Assembly: GCF_013167215.1 (NCBI RefSeq)
Contig: NZ_JABJWY010000007.1
Span: forward strand, 44,676 to 108,675
Direction: 5' to 3'
From: Sphingobacterium prati
GTDB lineage: Bacteria > Bacteroidota > Bacteroidia > Sphingobacteriales > Sphingobacteriaceae
DNA length: 64,000 bases
Shown here: piece by piece, positions 44,647-53,990 of the stretch
Position numbering within the stretch: the first letter of the stretch is position 1
How the letters are laid out: the number at the start of each line of letters is the position of its first letter
Notes under the pieces: generated by a model
What the model was told of the DNA's origin: nothing
Seen by the model: only the letters and a program-made list of their open reading frames with translations
Database searches by the model: none
Program-made: the position numbers and the translations under genes

Positions 44647-44682
44647 GTAAGAGGTGATTTAATTATTGCCTCTTACTTTATT
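44647..44682 (+). terminator. Hairpin between the peptide gene and the downstream cluster
   Basis: GTAAGAGG (44647-44654) and CCTCTTAC (44669-44676) are perfect complements with a 14-nt loop, followed by TTTATT. A partial terminator here would give more peptide mRNA than downstream mRNA. Confidence 0.6.
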
Positions 44683-44687
44683 ATGAA

Positions 44688-45857
44688 ATGAAAAAGATGC
44701 TAAAATATTCTATGAAAAGTGTTGTTAAATTTTCAGTGGTTGCCGCTTTTATTTGTTTTTACTCCTGTAAGTCTGAAAAGAAGTCGGACTATTCAACTGC
44801 AAAAAATAAGAGTGAAAAATTAATAAAATTTAATAACGTTGCTATTGATTCTATTCAATTGGACTCTATCAACACATCATATGTTGGAGAAATATATATT
44901 AAGGATAATTCTTTATATTTTTTAGATTCCAGATTCTGTTTCCTCCATGAATTTAAGAAAGATGGAAGCATTGTTCATTCATATATTGGACAAGGAAGTG
45001 GAAAGAACGAGCTTCCAGTGAAAAACGTGACCTTCTTTTCGTTTCTCCCCAGCGGGGGCTCATTTTTTATGGGTACGGGATATGACTGTTATATATTTAA
45101 CGAAAAATATGAAAGGATAAATGATTATGCAATCAATTGGCGTCCAACGCATACATACGAGGAGCTTCTAGACAAGCCAGATCCGTCAATACCCGAAATG
45201 TACTCACTAGTGTACGGCGGCAAGGTAAGAGCATACGGTGATGATCTGATCTTTCCGATTGTATCTCAACACCGGGCATATAATCCAACAATGAAAACTT
45301 ACGCGGCAGAAGCACGGATTTTTGCTAGTATGTCCTTAAAAAACGGATATATTAAGGATATATATGGCGGATTCCCCCCATTCTTTTCGAAAAATTTTGA
45401 TTTCATGGTATTTGGATTCCCAATATTCGATATTGATCAAAAGAATAATTATAAAGTTTCTTTTGGTGCGGATAGCCTTATTTATGATATAGACGATAAC
45501 ATGAATGTTAAAAAATCTTTTGGGTTTAAAGGGAGAAACATGAAGACAGAATTTAAGAATACTTCAGATATGGAACTATTTAATTCTAACTATCATGAAC
45601 AGTCAAAGTTAAATGGCCATTATACTTTCCTAGAATTTTTTGAAAATAAAGATCTTTTATTTAGAGGATATAGCAAAGGTATTGGCGAAGCTAGTGACGG
45701 ACTTCAGATCTACAAAGACAATGCACTTATAGCAGATATAGATGTTCCTAGAGGGTTTAGAATGTCAGGAATAATTGATAATGAAGTTTATTCCAATGCT
45801 TTCATTGACCAGTCAAAAAATGCCATTAAGGTTTATAAATTCAAATTAACCAATTAA
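44688..45857 (+). CDS. Six-bladed beta-propeller lipoprotein (BF2992/TolB-like)
   Basis: 389 residues. Signal with lipobox FICFYSC, so lipidated at about Cys27. The body shows repeated blade strands: VGEIYIKDNSLYFLDSRFCF, LHEFKKDGSIVHSYIGQGSG, GKVRAYGDDLIFPI, LQIYKDNALIADIDVP. This is the 6-bladed propeller family found beside NVEALA peptide genes in Bacteroidota, assumed to bind a peptide or glycan at the cell surface. Starts 62 nt after the peptide gene, across the hairpin, and is followed 10 nt later by DUF1573. Confidence 0.85.
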   Translation: MKKMLKYSMKSVVKFSVVAAFICFYSCKSEKKSDYSTAKNKSEKLIKFNNVAIDSIQLDSINTSYVGEIYIKDNSLYFLDSRFCFLHEFKKDGSIVHSYIGQGSGKNELPVKNVTFFSFLPSGGSFFMGTGYDCYIFNEKYERINDYAINWRPTHTYEELLDKPDPSIPEMYSLVYGGKVRAYGDDLIFPIVSQHRAYNPTMKTYAAEARIFASMSLKNGYIKDIYGGFPPFFSKNFDFMVFGFPIFDIDQKNNYKVSFGADSLIYDIDDNMNVKKSFGFKGRNMKTEFKNTSDMELFNSNYHEQSKLNGHYTFLEFFENKDLLFRGYSKGIGEASDGLQIYKDNALIADIDVPRGFRMSGIIDNEVYSNAFIDQSKNAIKVYKFKLTN

Positions 45858-45867
45858 GCCACATAAA

Positions 45868-46281
45868 ATGAAATATTCAGTTCTAGTTGTAGCTACTTTT
45901 TTTTTATTTTCTTGCGTGCAAAATAGTCAAAAGGCAGAAACGGATCCTATTCAAAATGTTGATAAACATTCTAAAGCCGAGGTTCAATTTGATAAAGAGA
46001 AAGTTGATTTTGGAGTAATACCACAAGATACATTAGTAACGGCATTATATCAAATCAAAAATACAGGTAGTGATACTTTAAAGATCACAGATATACAACC
46101 CGATTGTAGCTGTACGAGTTTCTATGTTTCAAAGTTTAAAATTGCACCCAATGATACGGCGTTGGTACAGCTAAACATAAATACATTTCACAAACATGGT
46201 AATATAGAGCAGTATACTGTTTTGGTGACAAATACTAAAAAGAAATTCTATTCATTAAAAAATACCGCAATAGTGAATTAG
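45868..46281 (+). CDS. DUF1573 lipoprotein
   Basis: 137 residues with lipobox FLFSC (Cys near 16). VQFDKEKVDFGVIPQDTLVT, ALYQIKNTGSDTLKITDIQP, DCSCTSFYVSKFKIAPNDTA are the DUF1573 Ig-like signature including the conserved CxC. Such domains are usual next to beta-propeller and peptide genes in Bacteroidota. Role unknown; probably surface or periplasmic binding. 3 nt before the signal peptidase gene, so tightly co-transcribed. Confidence 0.88.
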   Translation: MKYSVLVVATFFLFSCVQNSQKAETDPIQNVDKHSKAEVQFDKEKVDFGVIPQDTLVTALYQIKNTGSDTLKITDIQPDCSCTSFYVSKFKIAPNDTALVQLNINTFHKHGNIEQYTVLVTNTKKKFYSLKNTAIVN

Positions 46282-46284
46282 CTC

Positions 46285-46974
46285 ATGAATAAAAAAAGGT
46301 ACCTCATTTTTTTGGGGCTATGTGTGGTTTTTGCTTTTATCATAATAAGCATAGTATATGGGAGAATTGATTATTACATAGTGCCAACTGAATCTATGCT
46401 ACCCACTATAAAACCAGGTGATTACATTTTGGTAAAGGAATTTAATCGTGATTCAGACACGATCAGCGATAATTCTTTATTGAAAAACAGAATTTTGATA
46501 ATAAAAAGGCCTGTTACTGAAGATACGCTCATTTCGACGCGAGCTGAATTAGATGTTTTCGTAAAGCGTTGCTATGGAATACCTGGAGACACGGTTAAGA
46601 TTTCAAGAAAAGACCTTAGTCACAAAGTCAGGAACTTACAAGGTCAATTCAATAAAAATATATTTCCGCACGATCCTATTATCCGTTGGTCAGTTCATCA
46701 ATTTGGTCCGCTTTGGGTACCAAAGAAAGGAGGGAAAATTTTATTAAATCCGAAAAACCTTGCATTGTATAGTTCCATAATGAAGTATGAAGGAAATTCA
46801 ATTATCCGCAGTGGGGGAAAGTACTTTTTAAATGGCGAGTATGTTAATCATTATACGTTTAAAAATAATTACTATTTTTTTCTTGGTGACAATTTTTATT
46901 CTTCCGAAGATTCTAGATTCTGGGGGCTCGTTCCAGAAATAAACCTGATAGGTAAAGTGATTAAAATTATCTAA
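46285..46974 (+). CDS. Cluster-encoded type I signal peptidase (S26)
   Basis: 229 residues. One N-terminal helix (YLIFLGLCVVFAFIIISIVY), then box B VPTESMLPTIKPGDYILVKE with the catalytic Ser, box D VFVKRCYGIPGDTVKI with the catalytic Lys, and box E FLGDNFYSSEDSRFWG. All active-site residues are present. Shorter and more diverged than the housekeeping LepB, so probably dedicated. Lying in the same operon as the Cys-rich peptide and the lipoproteins, it is the likely processing enzyme for the peptide leader (inference). Confidence 0.93.
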   Translation: MNKKRYLIFLGLCVVFAFIIISIVYGRIDYYIVPTESMLPTIKPGDYILVKEFNRDSDTISDNSLLKNRILIIKRPVTEDTLISTRAELDVFVKRCYGIPGDTVKISRKDLSHKVRNLQGQFNKNIFPHDPIIRWSVHQFGPLWVPKKGGKILLNPKNLALYSSIMKYEGNSIIRSGGKYFLNGEYVNHYTFKNNYYFFLGDNFYSSEDSRFWGLVPEINLIGKVIKII

Positions 46975-47011
46975 AATGTATCTATAATCAATCAATATCT
47001 ATTCTATCATT

Positions 47012-48850
47012 ATGTTGAAACAATATTCAAATTCAGCTTTATTGAATCTTATATACATTATTGCTCCTACATTGGTACTTTATTCGTTAGTACTTTCTTT
47101 TTCAAGTCATGGTGATTTCTATCTAAATTCAGAAAAAGTGACTAACGCAACATTTTCGATGGTATTATGTATAATTTTAGTTGTATTTCTACTTGCACTT
47201 AAGGGATTTCGAAAGTTTAACCTTCCTAGTATAAATGTAGTAGACCTTGTCGTGGCAATATGGTTCTTATATTTAACAATCGGCGTAGTATACTTTGATA
47301 TATTATATAATGATAAATTTTACACATTTTCGCTCGCCATTTTATTTTATTTTCTTGTCAGGATCATAATACCCTTTTGCAGAAAAATAAAATACCAAGG
47401 GATTTTCAATCGTGCACTAATCTTGTTGTCTTTATTTCAACTGATCATAGTGCTGCTACAATATCTGGGATATTTTCCTGTTTTTGACGATAATTTTAAG
47501 GTTACAGGCACTTTTAAAAATCCAGCGCCTTTGGCATTGTTTCTTTGCGCTATTTTTCCCGTCTCGTTATCAGCTTTACTTTATAAGAATGATAGTTCCT
47601 TAAAAACACTCTCGATTGTTAATGTTCTTTTCACTGCTGGGGTTTTGGTTCTTACTCAGAATAGAGCATCCCTTATAACTGTCTTATTGATTTCAACAGT
47701 TATGATTTTTCATCGTTATCAAATTACCGATAAGCTGAAGAATATTGGAAGACGAACTTATCTAACAGTACTGCCGGTAAGTATCACTTTTGTCGTAGCT
47801 ATATTTTTTTATTTAATTAAGTATAAAGTTGCCTCTTCTGATGGCCGACTATTGATATGGAAGATATCATCCAACATAATTTCTCGAAATCCGTTTTTCG
47901 GAACAGGTTATGGTTCGTTTAAGCTCAATTATACCAAGTGGCAGGTAGCATATTTTGAAAAATATCCACAATTTTTAAATGAAAAATATTTGAGTGATCT
48001 ACGTGTAAGAGATATTGCAGGATATGTCAAAATATCATATAATGAATATTTGGAAATGATTTTGGAGCAAGGAATAATAGGCTTCCTCATTTTTATTATT
48101 ATACTATCAATTGTTATTCTGAGATATATAAAAAGTTATAAGGGTAGCGAAACCTTGGGTTATTTTTTTTCGATAGTTTCCATTTTAATAACAGGATTAT
48201 TTTCCTATCCCTTCTATTCTTTACCGACCCTTTTTCTATTTACATTTTTATTAGCGATTGTCATAGCCAACAGTGATTATAAAGAAATTAAACTAAATCG
48301 CTTTTTTTCGTTATCCATTGTTTTCCTGCTCGTCGGAGTTAGCGTCTTTTTATGCTCAAAGGCATTCCATATGCGAAAGGATCAAATCAGCTTGTTAGAA
48401 GCTGAAACTTTACTAGTCAACAATGATCCGATAAAAGCAGAAATTATATTTGAGAAGCTAGCAGATTCTCAATCTGGTAACCCAGATTACCTTCTGAATT
48501 ATGGCAAATGTCTATTATTGAATAAAAAGCTAGCTAAGGCTAAGCATATTTTTATAGCTGCTCTTTCGTTCGACTATAACCCTATGGTTCATATAAATTT
48601 AGGAAACCTTTATAAAGAAGAGGGAAATATTGACAGGAGTGACTTTTTTTATCAAAAGGCAATGCTTATCAACCCTTCCCATCTTTATCCAAAATACCTA
48701 CGCTTTAAGTTGTATTACGATAATAATTTGGAGGACGAAAGCAGAAAAATTGCAACAGAAATTATGCATTCAAAAATTAAAATTAGAACAAGCCTCACAG
48801 AGGAGATTTTGAAAGAAGTTAATCGGTATTTAAGAACACCCCGGAATTAA
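47012..48850 (+). CDS. O-antigen-ligase-like polytopic protein with C-terminal TPR
   Basis: 612 residues. About 11-12 transmembrane helices; the central signature ASSDGRLLIWKISSNIISRN, PFFGTGYGSFKLNYTKWQ, SYNEYLEMILEQGIIGFLIF is the Wzy_C/O-antigen-ligase pattern with its large periplasmic loop. Residues 460-600 carry TPR-like repeats (PIKAEIIFEKLADSQSGNPD, NPMVHINLGNLYKEEGNIDR). No glycosyltransferases or LPS genes lie nearby, and the same protein type recurs beside NVEALA-type peptides, so a role in attaching or exporting a peptide is possible. Confidence 0.88.
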   Translation: MLKQYSNSALLNLIYIIAPTLVLYSLVLSFSSHGDFYLNSEKVTNATFSMVLCIILVVFLLALKGFRKFNLPSINVVDLVVAIWFLYLTIGVVYFDILYNDKFYTFSLAILFYFLVRIIIPFCRKIKYQGIFNRALILLSLFQLIIVLLQYLGYFPVFDDNFKVTGTFKNPAPLALFLCAIFPVSLSALLYKNDSSLKTLSIVNVLFTAGVLVLTQNRASLITVLLISTVMIFHRYQITDKLKNIGRRTYLTVLPVSITFVVAIFFYLIKYKVASSDGRLLIWKISSNIISRNPFFGTGYGSFKLNYTKWQVAYFEKYPQFLNEKYLSDLRVRDIAGYVKISYNEYLEMILEQGIIGFLIFIIILSIVILRYIKSYKGSETLGYFFSIVSILITGLFSYPFYSLPTLFLFTFLLAIVIANSDYKEIKLNRFFSLSIVFLLVGVSVFLCSKAFHMRKDQISLLEAETLLVNNDPIKAEIIFEKLADSQSGNPDYLLNYGKCLLLNKKLAKAKHIFIAALSFDYNPMVHINLGNLYKEEGNIDRSDFFYQKAMLINPSHLYPKYLRFKLYYDNNLEDESRKIATEIMHSKIKIRTSLTEEILKEVNRYLRTPRN

Positions 48851-48893
48851 AGCGCCGGATTTTTCAAATTTTAATAATTTTTTAAAAAAATAG

Positions 48894-48922
48894 GGTAACC
48901 GATATTTATTTCTTGCGTCTAA
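48894..48922 (+). promoter_or_regulatory. ECF-sigma-type promoter
   Basis: GGTAACC (48894-48900), a 15-nt spacer and CGTCTAA (48916-48922) fit the general ECF layout (RpoE-like GGAAC...GTCTAA). It lies 29 nt before the ATG at 48952 and upstream of an operon that ends with its own ECF sigma gene, so autoregulation is likely. Confidence 0.7.
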
Positions 48923-48951
48923 CAAGAAAAGTAAGATTAAAAATTTAGATT

Positions 48952-49275
48952 ATGAACTTTCAACAGTTAATTTGGATCGCGGTGGCGATAAGTGTACTCA
49001 TTTCAATTTTCGGAGTCAGGTATCTGAAACATAGGGAAAACATGTTTCTTATCCGCAGAAATCAATATTCAAAACAAGAACCTAATATATCTGGATATTT
49101 TTCAAGTGGATTAATTTTATTGGGGATATGTATTGGTGTTACAGTTGGCTTGATTTTAAGACCATACATAAATGTCGAAATTATACCTGGCGCATTGTTA
49201 TATATTTTATGCGTATCATTTTTCTGCGGAATCGCTCTTTTAATTATATACTATTATTTTAAAAGCTTGAAATAG
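48952..49275 (+). CDS. Small membrane protein, DUF6249-like
   Basis: 107 residues with three hydrophobic segments (LIWIAVAISVLISIFGV, GLILLGICIGVTVGLIL, LLYILCVSFFCGIALLIIY) and a short polar loop KHRENMFLIRRNQ after the first. The arrangement matches small DUF6249-type proteins often encoded beside ECF sigma factors in Bacteroidota, where they may take part in signal control. First gene after the ECF-type promoter, 3 nt before the outer-membrane barrel gene. Confidence 0.65.
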   Translation: MNFQQLIWIAVAISVLISIFGVRYLKHRENMFLIRRNQYSKQEPNISGYFSSGLILLGICIGVTVGLILRPYINVEIIPGALLYILCVSFFCGIALLIIYYYFKSLK

Positions 49276-49278
49276 AAT

Positions 49279-52032
49279 ATGCTAAGGGGATTAATATCGC
49301 GGGTTATATGTTTGCTTTTACTTTACATCTTAATTTTCACTATGTCAAATAGAAACCTATTTGCACAAGAGCACTCCGAGGTTAAAGGAAAAGTTGTTGA
49401 TTCCGTTGATAACGCTCCTTTAAGCAATGTTTCTATTACTATTCTTAGATCTAAAGATTCGATATTGATTAATAGTACTCGGACAAAGGAAGACGGTAGT
49501 TTTTCAGTAAAAAGCTTGAGCCCCGGTAACTACTTACTATCTGTTTCCCATCTACAGTATACAGCATACAAAACGAGATTAAACGTTACAAGCGCTGGAA
49601 GTATACCATCCCTGGAATTGATAAAACTCGAAAAGAAAAGCATAAAGCTTGAAGAAGTGCTTGTCAAGTCGAAAAAGATCGCAGCCATTACACTGAAGGG
49701 AGATACATTAGAATTCCAGGCTGACAGTTTTAAAGTGCGAGAAAACGCACGAGTTGAAGATTTATTACGTCAGTTTCCAAATTTTGAGGTTGACAAGAAG
49801 GGCAATATTACGGCCAATGGAGAAAAGGTAAAAAGAGTGCTATTGGAAGGAGAGGAATTTTTCGGAGATGATCCAACTCTGGTAACTAAGAATATCCGTG
49901 CAGATATTGTCGAAAAAATTCAATTGTATGATGGCGATAGCGAACAAACTGAACTTGGCGGAAATAATTTTGGTAAAAAAGAGAAAACCGTTAATGTTAC
50001 CTTAAAAGCTAATAAGAAAAATGGATACTTCGGCAAAATGCAGATAACTGGGGGTGCCCCGAAAATATATGATTCCCAAGCAATGTTAAATTCATTCAGT
50101 TCAAAACGCAAGCTTGCGGGCTACGGTATATTAAGTAATAACGGAATCACAGGGTTGGGTTGGGAAGATAAAAGCAATTTTAGTAACAGTGAATTCGGAA
50201 TCGACGAGCTTGATGGCGGCGGAGGCAATTTCGGTGGTAAAGGAATTCCAACAGTGAAAACTGGGGGAGCACATTTTGATGAAAATTTTGTGGACAAAAA
50301 GTATTACATAAATGCCAATTACAAAATCGCAGATTATAATACGCGAGGTTTTGAAAATTCTACTAGTGAGAACATTCAACCTGACAACAGTTTCACACGT
50401 TTCTCTAAAGAAGAATTCAATACAAATAATTTAAGAAATAAGGCCGACTTGAGAATTAAAATGGCGCTAGATTCAGCCAACACTTTCAATTTATTCCTAG
50501 AAGGGATGAAAAGTAAAAACAATGCTCAAAGCGTTTTTTCGGATAGCAGTGTAAGACAAAGTGGAATTAAAATGAATGAGAGCCAACGGGATATATATCT
50601 AAATGGAAAAGGTTCCAGTTTTAATGGTTTCTTCGTGTGGAATAGGAAATTCAGTCAAGAGAGTTCTATTTCCATTCGCCTAAACACCTCGAATACTAGG
50701 ACAGAGGATGAACGTAATCTGTATGCAAAGAATATATTTTATAATCTTTCTGCTGAAGAAGAGCAGCTGATTAAGCTGAACGAACGTCGATTTAACACTA
50801 GAACTACAGGACAATATGGTGGAAAGATTGCATATATAAATCAATTTGGAAAAACAATAACTTTAATATCTGAATATGAGTTATCATCGCAACAATCTGA
50901 TAATTCTACTGAAATTTTCAATATTGACAGCACGTCGTCTGGCTTTCATAATGCGATAAAATACAGGCTTAAACAAAATACCCATAAATTAAGGTCGTCG
51001 TTTGAATATTCAAAAGCCCATATCCAGGTGAAAATTGCTCCTGGTGTCGAGCTCAATCAGCAAGATCAGGAAGACTTTTTCGATGGTAATAATCTCAATA
51101 GAAAGTTTGTCAATTGGTATCCAAATTTCGAGACTAAATATATATTTCGGAGAAAAAATAGAATTTTATTTTCCTATAACGGCAGCACTATACAGCCTAA
51201 TATAAATCAGGTTCAGCCAATGCAGATAAATGACGATCCTTTGAATGTTTTTGTGGGAAATCCGTCTCTTAAGCCCGCATTTAAGCAATCATTTAATTTA
51301 AATTATAGGGATTATATATTAATGGAAGATAAGACCATCCTATTAAATGGCCTTTATGCAGTGGAACAACACTCGATAGTTCCGAAAATTACGACAGATT
51401 CAGTTGGTAAAAGTATTTATGAGTTTGCTAATCTTTCAGATATTCAACAAAAATCATTCGACAGCTACCTTATTTATTCTTTTCGACTGTCGCCGGTTGA
51501 TATTAAAATTAATAGTGATATTGGTTATGGTTTTGCCCACACTGCCAATTATATTAATGAAGTTTTGAATGAAAATAAAGTGCAAAGACTTAATTTCTCA
51601 TTGAAATTTTCAAAAAGAAACCCCGAAAAATATGATATTTCAATTTTATTTAATACAAAATATAATACGATCAAATCTTCATTGGACGAGAATCTCAATT
51701 CCAAGTATTGGACATATTTAATTGTTCCTGAACTTTTGTTTTATCCATCCAAGAGATATGAGCTTTCATTAAATAGCACTTACGATTATCAGGAGCCCAT
51801 CAATATATTTAGTAATAAGTTGGAACGATTTATCATAAATTTCTCCACTGCTAGATCATTTTTTAAAAATCAAAGTTTGGTGGTCAGAGTTTCAGCTAAT
51901 GATATTTTGAATCAAAATAAGGGTTTTTCAAGATCTGTAAATAATAATTTGATTGTTGAAAATACCTACTCCGCAATCGGAAGAAACTTTTCGCTGGGTT
52001 TGCTCTGGGAGATTAACAAAATGGGGAATTAA
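49279..52032 (+). CDS. Outer-membrane beta-barrel protein with carboxypeptidase-like regulatory domain
   Basis: 917 residues. Signal peptide ending near NLFAQ; CarboxypepD-reg-like domain about 35-110 (VKGKVVDSVDNAPLSNVSIT, TKEDGSFSVKSLSPGNYLLS); plug-like region 140-225 (VEDLLRQFPNFEVDKKGNIT, NGEKVKRVLLEGEEFFGDDP); then a 650-residue barrel of the OMP_b-brl_3 type ending FSLGLLWEINKMGN. This family pairs with GLPGLI proteins, as here. It may import, export or sense a ligand at the surface; no SusD partner. Part of the ECF-controlled operon. Confidence 0.92.
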   Translation: MLRGLISRVICLLLLYILIFTMSNRNLFAQEHSEVKGKVVDSVDNAPLSNVSITILRSKDSILINSTRTKEDGSFSVKSLSPGNYLLSVSHLQYTAYKTRLNVTSAGSIPSLELIKLEKKSIKLEEVLVKSKKIAAITLKGDTLEFQADSFKVRENARVEDLLRQFPNFEVDKKGNITANGEKVKRVLLEGEEFFGDDPTLVTKNIRADIVEKIQLYDGDSEQTELGGNNFGKKEKTVNVTLKANKKNGYFGKMQITGGAPKIYDSQAMLNSFSSKRKLAGYGILSNNGITGLGWEDKSNFSNSEFGIDELDGGGGNFGGKGIPTVKTGGAHFDENFVDKKYYINANYKIADYNTRGFENSTSENIQPDNSFTRFSKEEFNTNNLRNKADLRIKMALDSANTFNLFLEGMKSKNNAQSVFSDSSVRQSGIKMNESQRDIYLNGKGSSFNGFFVWNRKFSQESSISIRLNTSNTRTEDERNLYAKNIFYNLSAEEEQLIKLNERRFNTRTTGQYGGKIAYINQFGKTITLISEYELSSQQSDNSTEIFNIDSTSSGFHNAIKYRLKQNTHKLRSSFEYSKAHIQVKIAPGVELNQQDQEDFFDGNNLNRKFVNWYPNFETKYIFRRKNRILFSYNGSTIQPNINQVQPMQINDDPLNVFVGNPSLKPAFKQSFNLNYRDYILMEDKTILLNGLYAVEQHSIVPKITTDSVGKSIYEFANLSDIQQKSFDSYLIYSFRLSPVDIKINSDIGYGFAHTANYINEVLNENKVQRLNFSLKFSKRNPEKYDISILFNTKYNTIKSSLDENLNSKYWTYLIVPELLFYPSKRYELSLNSTYDYQEPINIFSNKLERFIINFSTARSFFKNQSLVVRVSANDILNQNKGFSRSVNNNLIVENTYSAIGRNFSLGLLWEINKMGN

Positions 52033-52069
52033 GATGAATCACAACATGTAATAAAAAAACAAAAATAAT

Positions 52070-52831
52070 ATGATAAACTTTCAAAGAATATTGTTAATTA
52101 CTGTCGCCCTTCTTTTCTTCTTTGGCGACTCCCATGGGCAGCAAACCGTTTCGACATCAGGTATCATTCATTTCCAAAAGAAGGTGAATAACCATGCACA
52201 ATTTAAAAATATGTTCGATATTCAGACCCCTCCGGGTAAAAGATTGGCTGAGAATTTTACTAAGATGACAGAGCCATTCGATACTTTTCATTTTTCATTA
52301 GAGTATGTAGGAAATAATACTTTGTACAAACCCGAAGACTACTTTGAAAGCAAAAACATTTTAAGCGAAATTACTGCGCAAAATGCTGTTTTTACTGACT
52401 TAGACCAAAAACATACTAGTTCAGCTATGACTATTTTTGACAAGAAAATTAATATGGATGAAGAGCCAATGGTGATTAAATGGAAATTGACCGATGAAAC
52501 ACGGAAAATAGCTGGATATGATTGTATTAGAGCTAATGGCGTATTTGGCGATTCGATCTATGTTGTGGCATTTTACACTGAAGATATTGCGTTATCCGGT
52601 GGCCCTGAGCATTTCAATGGTCTTCCAGGAATGATTTTGGGAATCGCATTGCCACATGATCACGTCACCTGGTTTGCCACTAAGGTCGAGAAACGATCCA
52701 CATCTGATTCCCTGCAGCAAGAATTTGCGGGTGCAAAAATAAGTAGAAGTGAGATACCAGCGTATTTAAAGAAAGCAGTTATTCCTAAGATAAAAATCAA
52801 GGAAGAGATGTTTGATAGAATCATGTATTAA
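52070..52831 (+). CDS. GLPGLI family protein
   Basis: 253 residues with signal peptide (LLITVALLFFFGDSHGQ). The name motif is present as FNGLPGMILGIALP, preceded by KIAGYDCIRANGVFGDSIYV and VVAFYTEDIALSGGPEHF. GLPGLI proteins are Bacteroidota-specific, exported, and almost always follow an outer-membrane barrel gene; they are assumed to work with it. 37 nt after the barrel and 5 nt before the sigma gene. Confidence 0.94.
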   Translation: MINFQRILLITVALLFFFGDSHGQQTVSTSGIIHFQKKVNNHAQFKNMFDIQTPPGKRLAENFTKMTEPFDTFHFSLEYVGNNTLYKPEDYFESKNILSEITAQNAVFTDLDQKHTSSAMTIFDKKINMDEEPMVIKWKLTDETRKIAGYDCIRANGVFGDSIYVVAFYTEDIALSGGPEHFNGLPGMILGIALPHDHVTWFATKVEKRSTSDSLQQEFAGAKISRSEIPAYLKKAVIPKIKIKEEMFDRIMY

Positions 52832-52836
52832 CACAA

Positions 52837-53391
52837 ATGGTATCTGATACAAATAAAACGAGTGACGAAAAACTTATTGAGGAAGTTTTTAATGGAAATA
52901 TTATGTCTTTTTCGATTTTAATAGACCGGTATAGTTCGTTTGTTTTTCAAATAGTTATCAAGATTACCGGTAATAGGGAATTTGCAGAAGAGATTACACA
53001 GGATATTTTACTCAAGGTTTATAAAAACCTACATAAATTTGAGTTCAAGTCTAAATTTAGTACCTGGTTGTATCGAGTGGCATATACCACCACAATTTCT
53101 GCCAATAGAAAAGCGTCAAAATTATTTTTAGTTGAAGATTTTGAGCAACACTATTCAAATGAAATTTATGAAGAAGAGGCCGAAGTTGAGTGGCTAGATA
53201 AAGGGCAGTTAAATATGGCATTTAAAAAAGCACTATCCGACCTCGATGAAGCCGACAACTTGATTATCACATTATATTATCTAAATGAACAGTCTATTGA
53301 CGATATATGCACGATTTTAAATCTCAAGAATAGCGCAGTTAAAACCCGACTGCATCGAGCTAGAACCCGATTAAAAAAACTTTTAATATAA
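52837..53391 (+). CDS. ECF RNA polymerase sigma factor
   Basis: 184 residues. Region 2: FSILIDRYSSFVFQIVIKIT, REFAEEITQDILLKVYKNLH, FKSKFSTWLYRVAYTTTISA. Region 4: DEADNLIITLYYLNEQSIDD, ICTILNLKNSAVKTRLHRAR. Full-length group 4 sigma. Followed after 11 nt by a membrane protein that is probably its anti-sigma factor. Likely target: the GGTAAC-N15-CGTCTAA promoter at 48894 in front of its own operon. Confidence 0.95.
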   Translation: MVSDTNKTSDEKLIEEVFNGNIMSFSILIDRYSSFVFQIVIKITGNREFAEEITQDILLKVYKNLHKFEFKSKFSTWLYRVAYTTTISANRKASKLFLVEDFEQHYSNEIYEEEAEVEWLDKGQLNMAFKKALSDLDEADNLIITLYYLNEQSIDDICTILNLKNSAVKTRLHRARTRLKKLLI

Positions 53392-53402
53392 ATTTGCACA
53401 AT

Positions 53403-53891
53403 ATGTCTGAAAACGAGTACACCGAAAATATGCTTTGGAAGTTTGTCGATGGAAATCTTTCCGAGCAACAAAAAAGCGATTTGTTACAAGAATGCGCTGT
53501 CAATAAAACGTTGGCCGATAAACTGGAAGAGATAAAATTTGCCCATTCCCAATTGAAACATTTGATGGCAGAATCTATTATCCCCGGGCCTCAATTGACT
53601 ACAGCCGTCATGTCAGAAATAAATAAATTTGAAATGGCAAAAATAGAATCTGATAAAAGATATGACTCCATTATTATCGTAGCCTCTTTTCTGATACTTA
53701 TAGGTTGTTTAGGCGTTCCACTCTATTATTGCATGACAAACGTATCTTATAAGGATAAACTTTTAGCCATCTTCAGCAATGATTTCTTTTTGAGCTGCGT
53801 TGCGATTGTATTAGCTTTCATGGCTGCGCTATTTGTCTCCTCCAGGATTAGGCTGACACTATTGAAAGACGGTCTTATGAGTAATTTTTAG
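53403..53891 (+). CDS. Probable anti-sigma factor with two transmembrane helices
   Basis: Start at 53403 (MSENEYTENMLWKFVDGNLS); 162 residues. The cytoplasmic half (1-80) with WKFVDGNLSEQQKSDLLQEC resembles anti-sigma domains of Bacteroidota ECF pairs; no zinc-finger HxxxCxxC. Two helices follow (SIIIVASFLILIGCLGVPLY and FFLSCVAIVLAFMAALFVSS). The identification rests mainly on position right after the sigma gene and on topology. Confidence 0.75.
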   Translation: MSENEYTENMLWKFVDGNLSEQQKSDLLQECAVNKTLADKLEEIKFAHSQLKHLMAESIIPGPQLTTAVMSEINKFEMAKIESDKRYDSIIIVASFLILIGCLGVPLYYCMTNVSYKDKLLAIFSNDFFLSCVAIVLAFMAALFVSSRIRLTLLKDGLMSNF

Positions 53892-53990
53892 ACCAAGCGT
53901 TTGGTAAATGTACTGTTGTGCTCGTTGAATAGATGATCCGAGTATAATTCTCGATTAGTTTTTTTTATCAATTGATTTAACCGTTTTATC

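Noticed and set aside
47012..48850. LPS or capsule O-antigen locus because of the ligase-like protein.
   Set aside because: No glycosyltransferase, flippase or nucleotide-sugar gene nearby; neighbours are peptide and lipoprotein genes.
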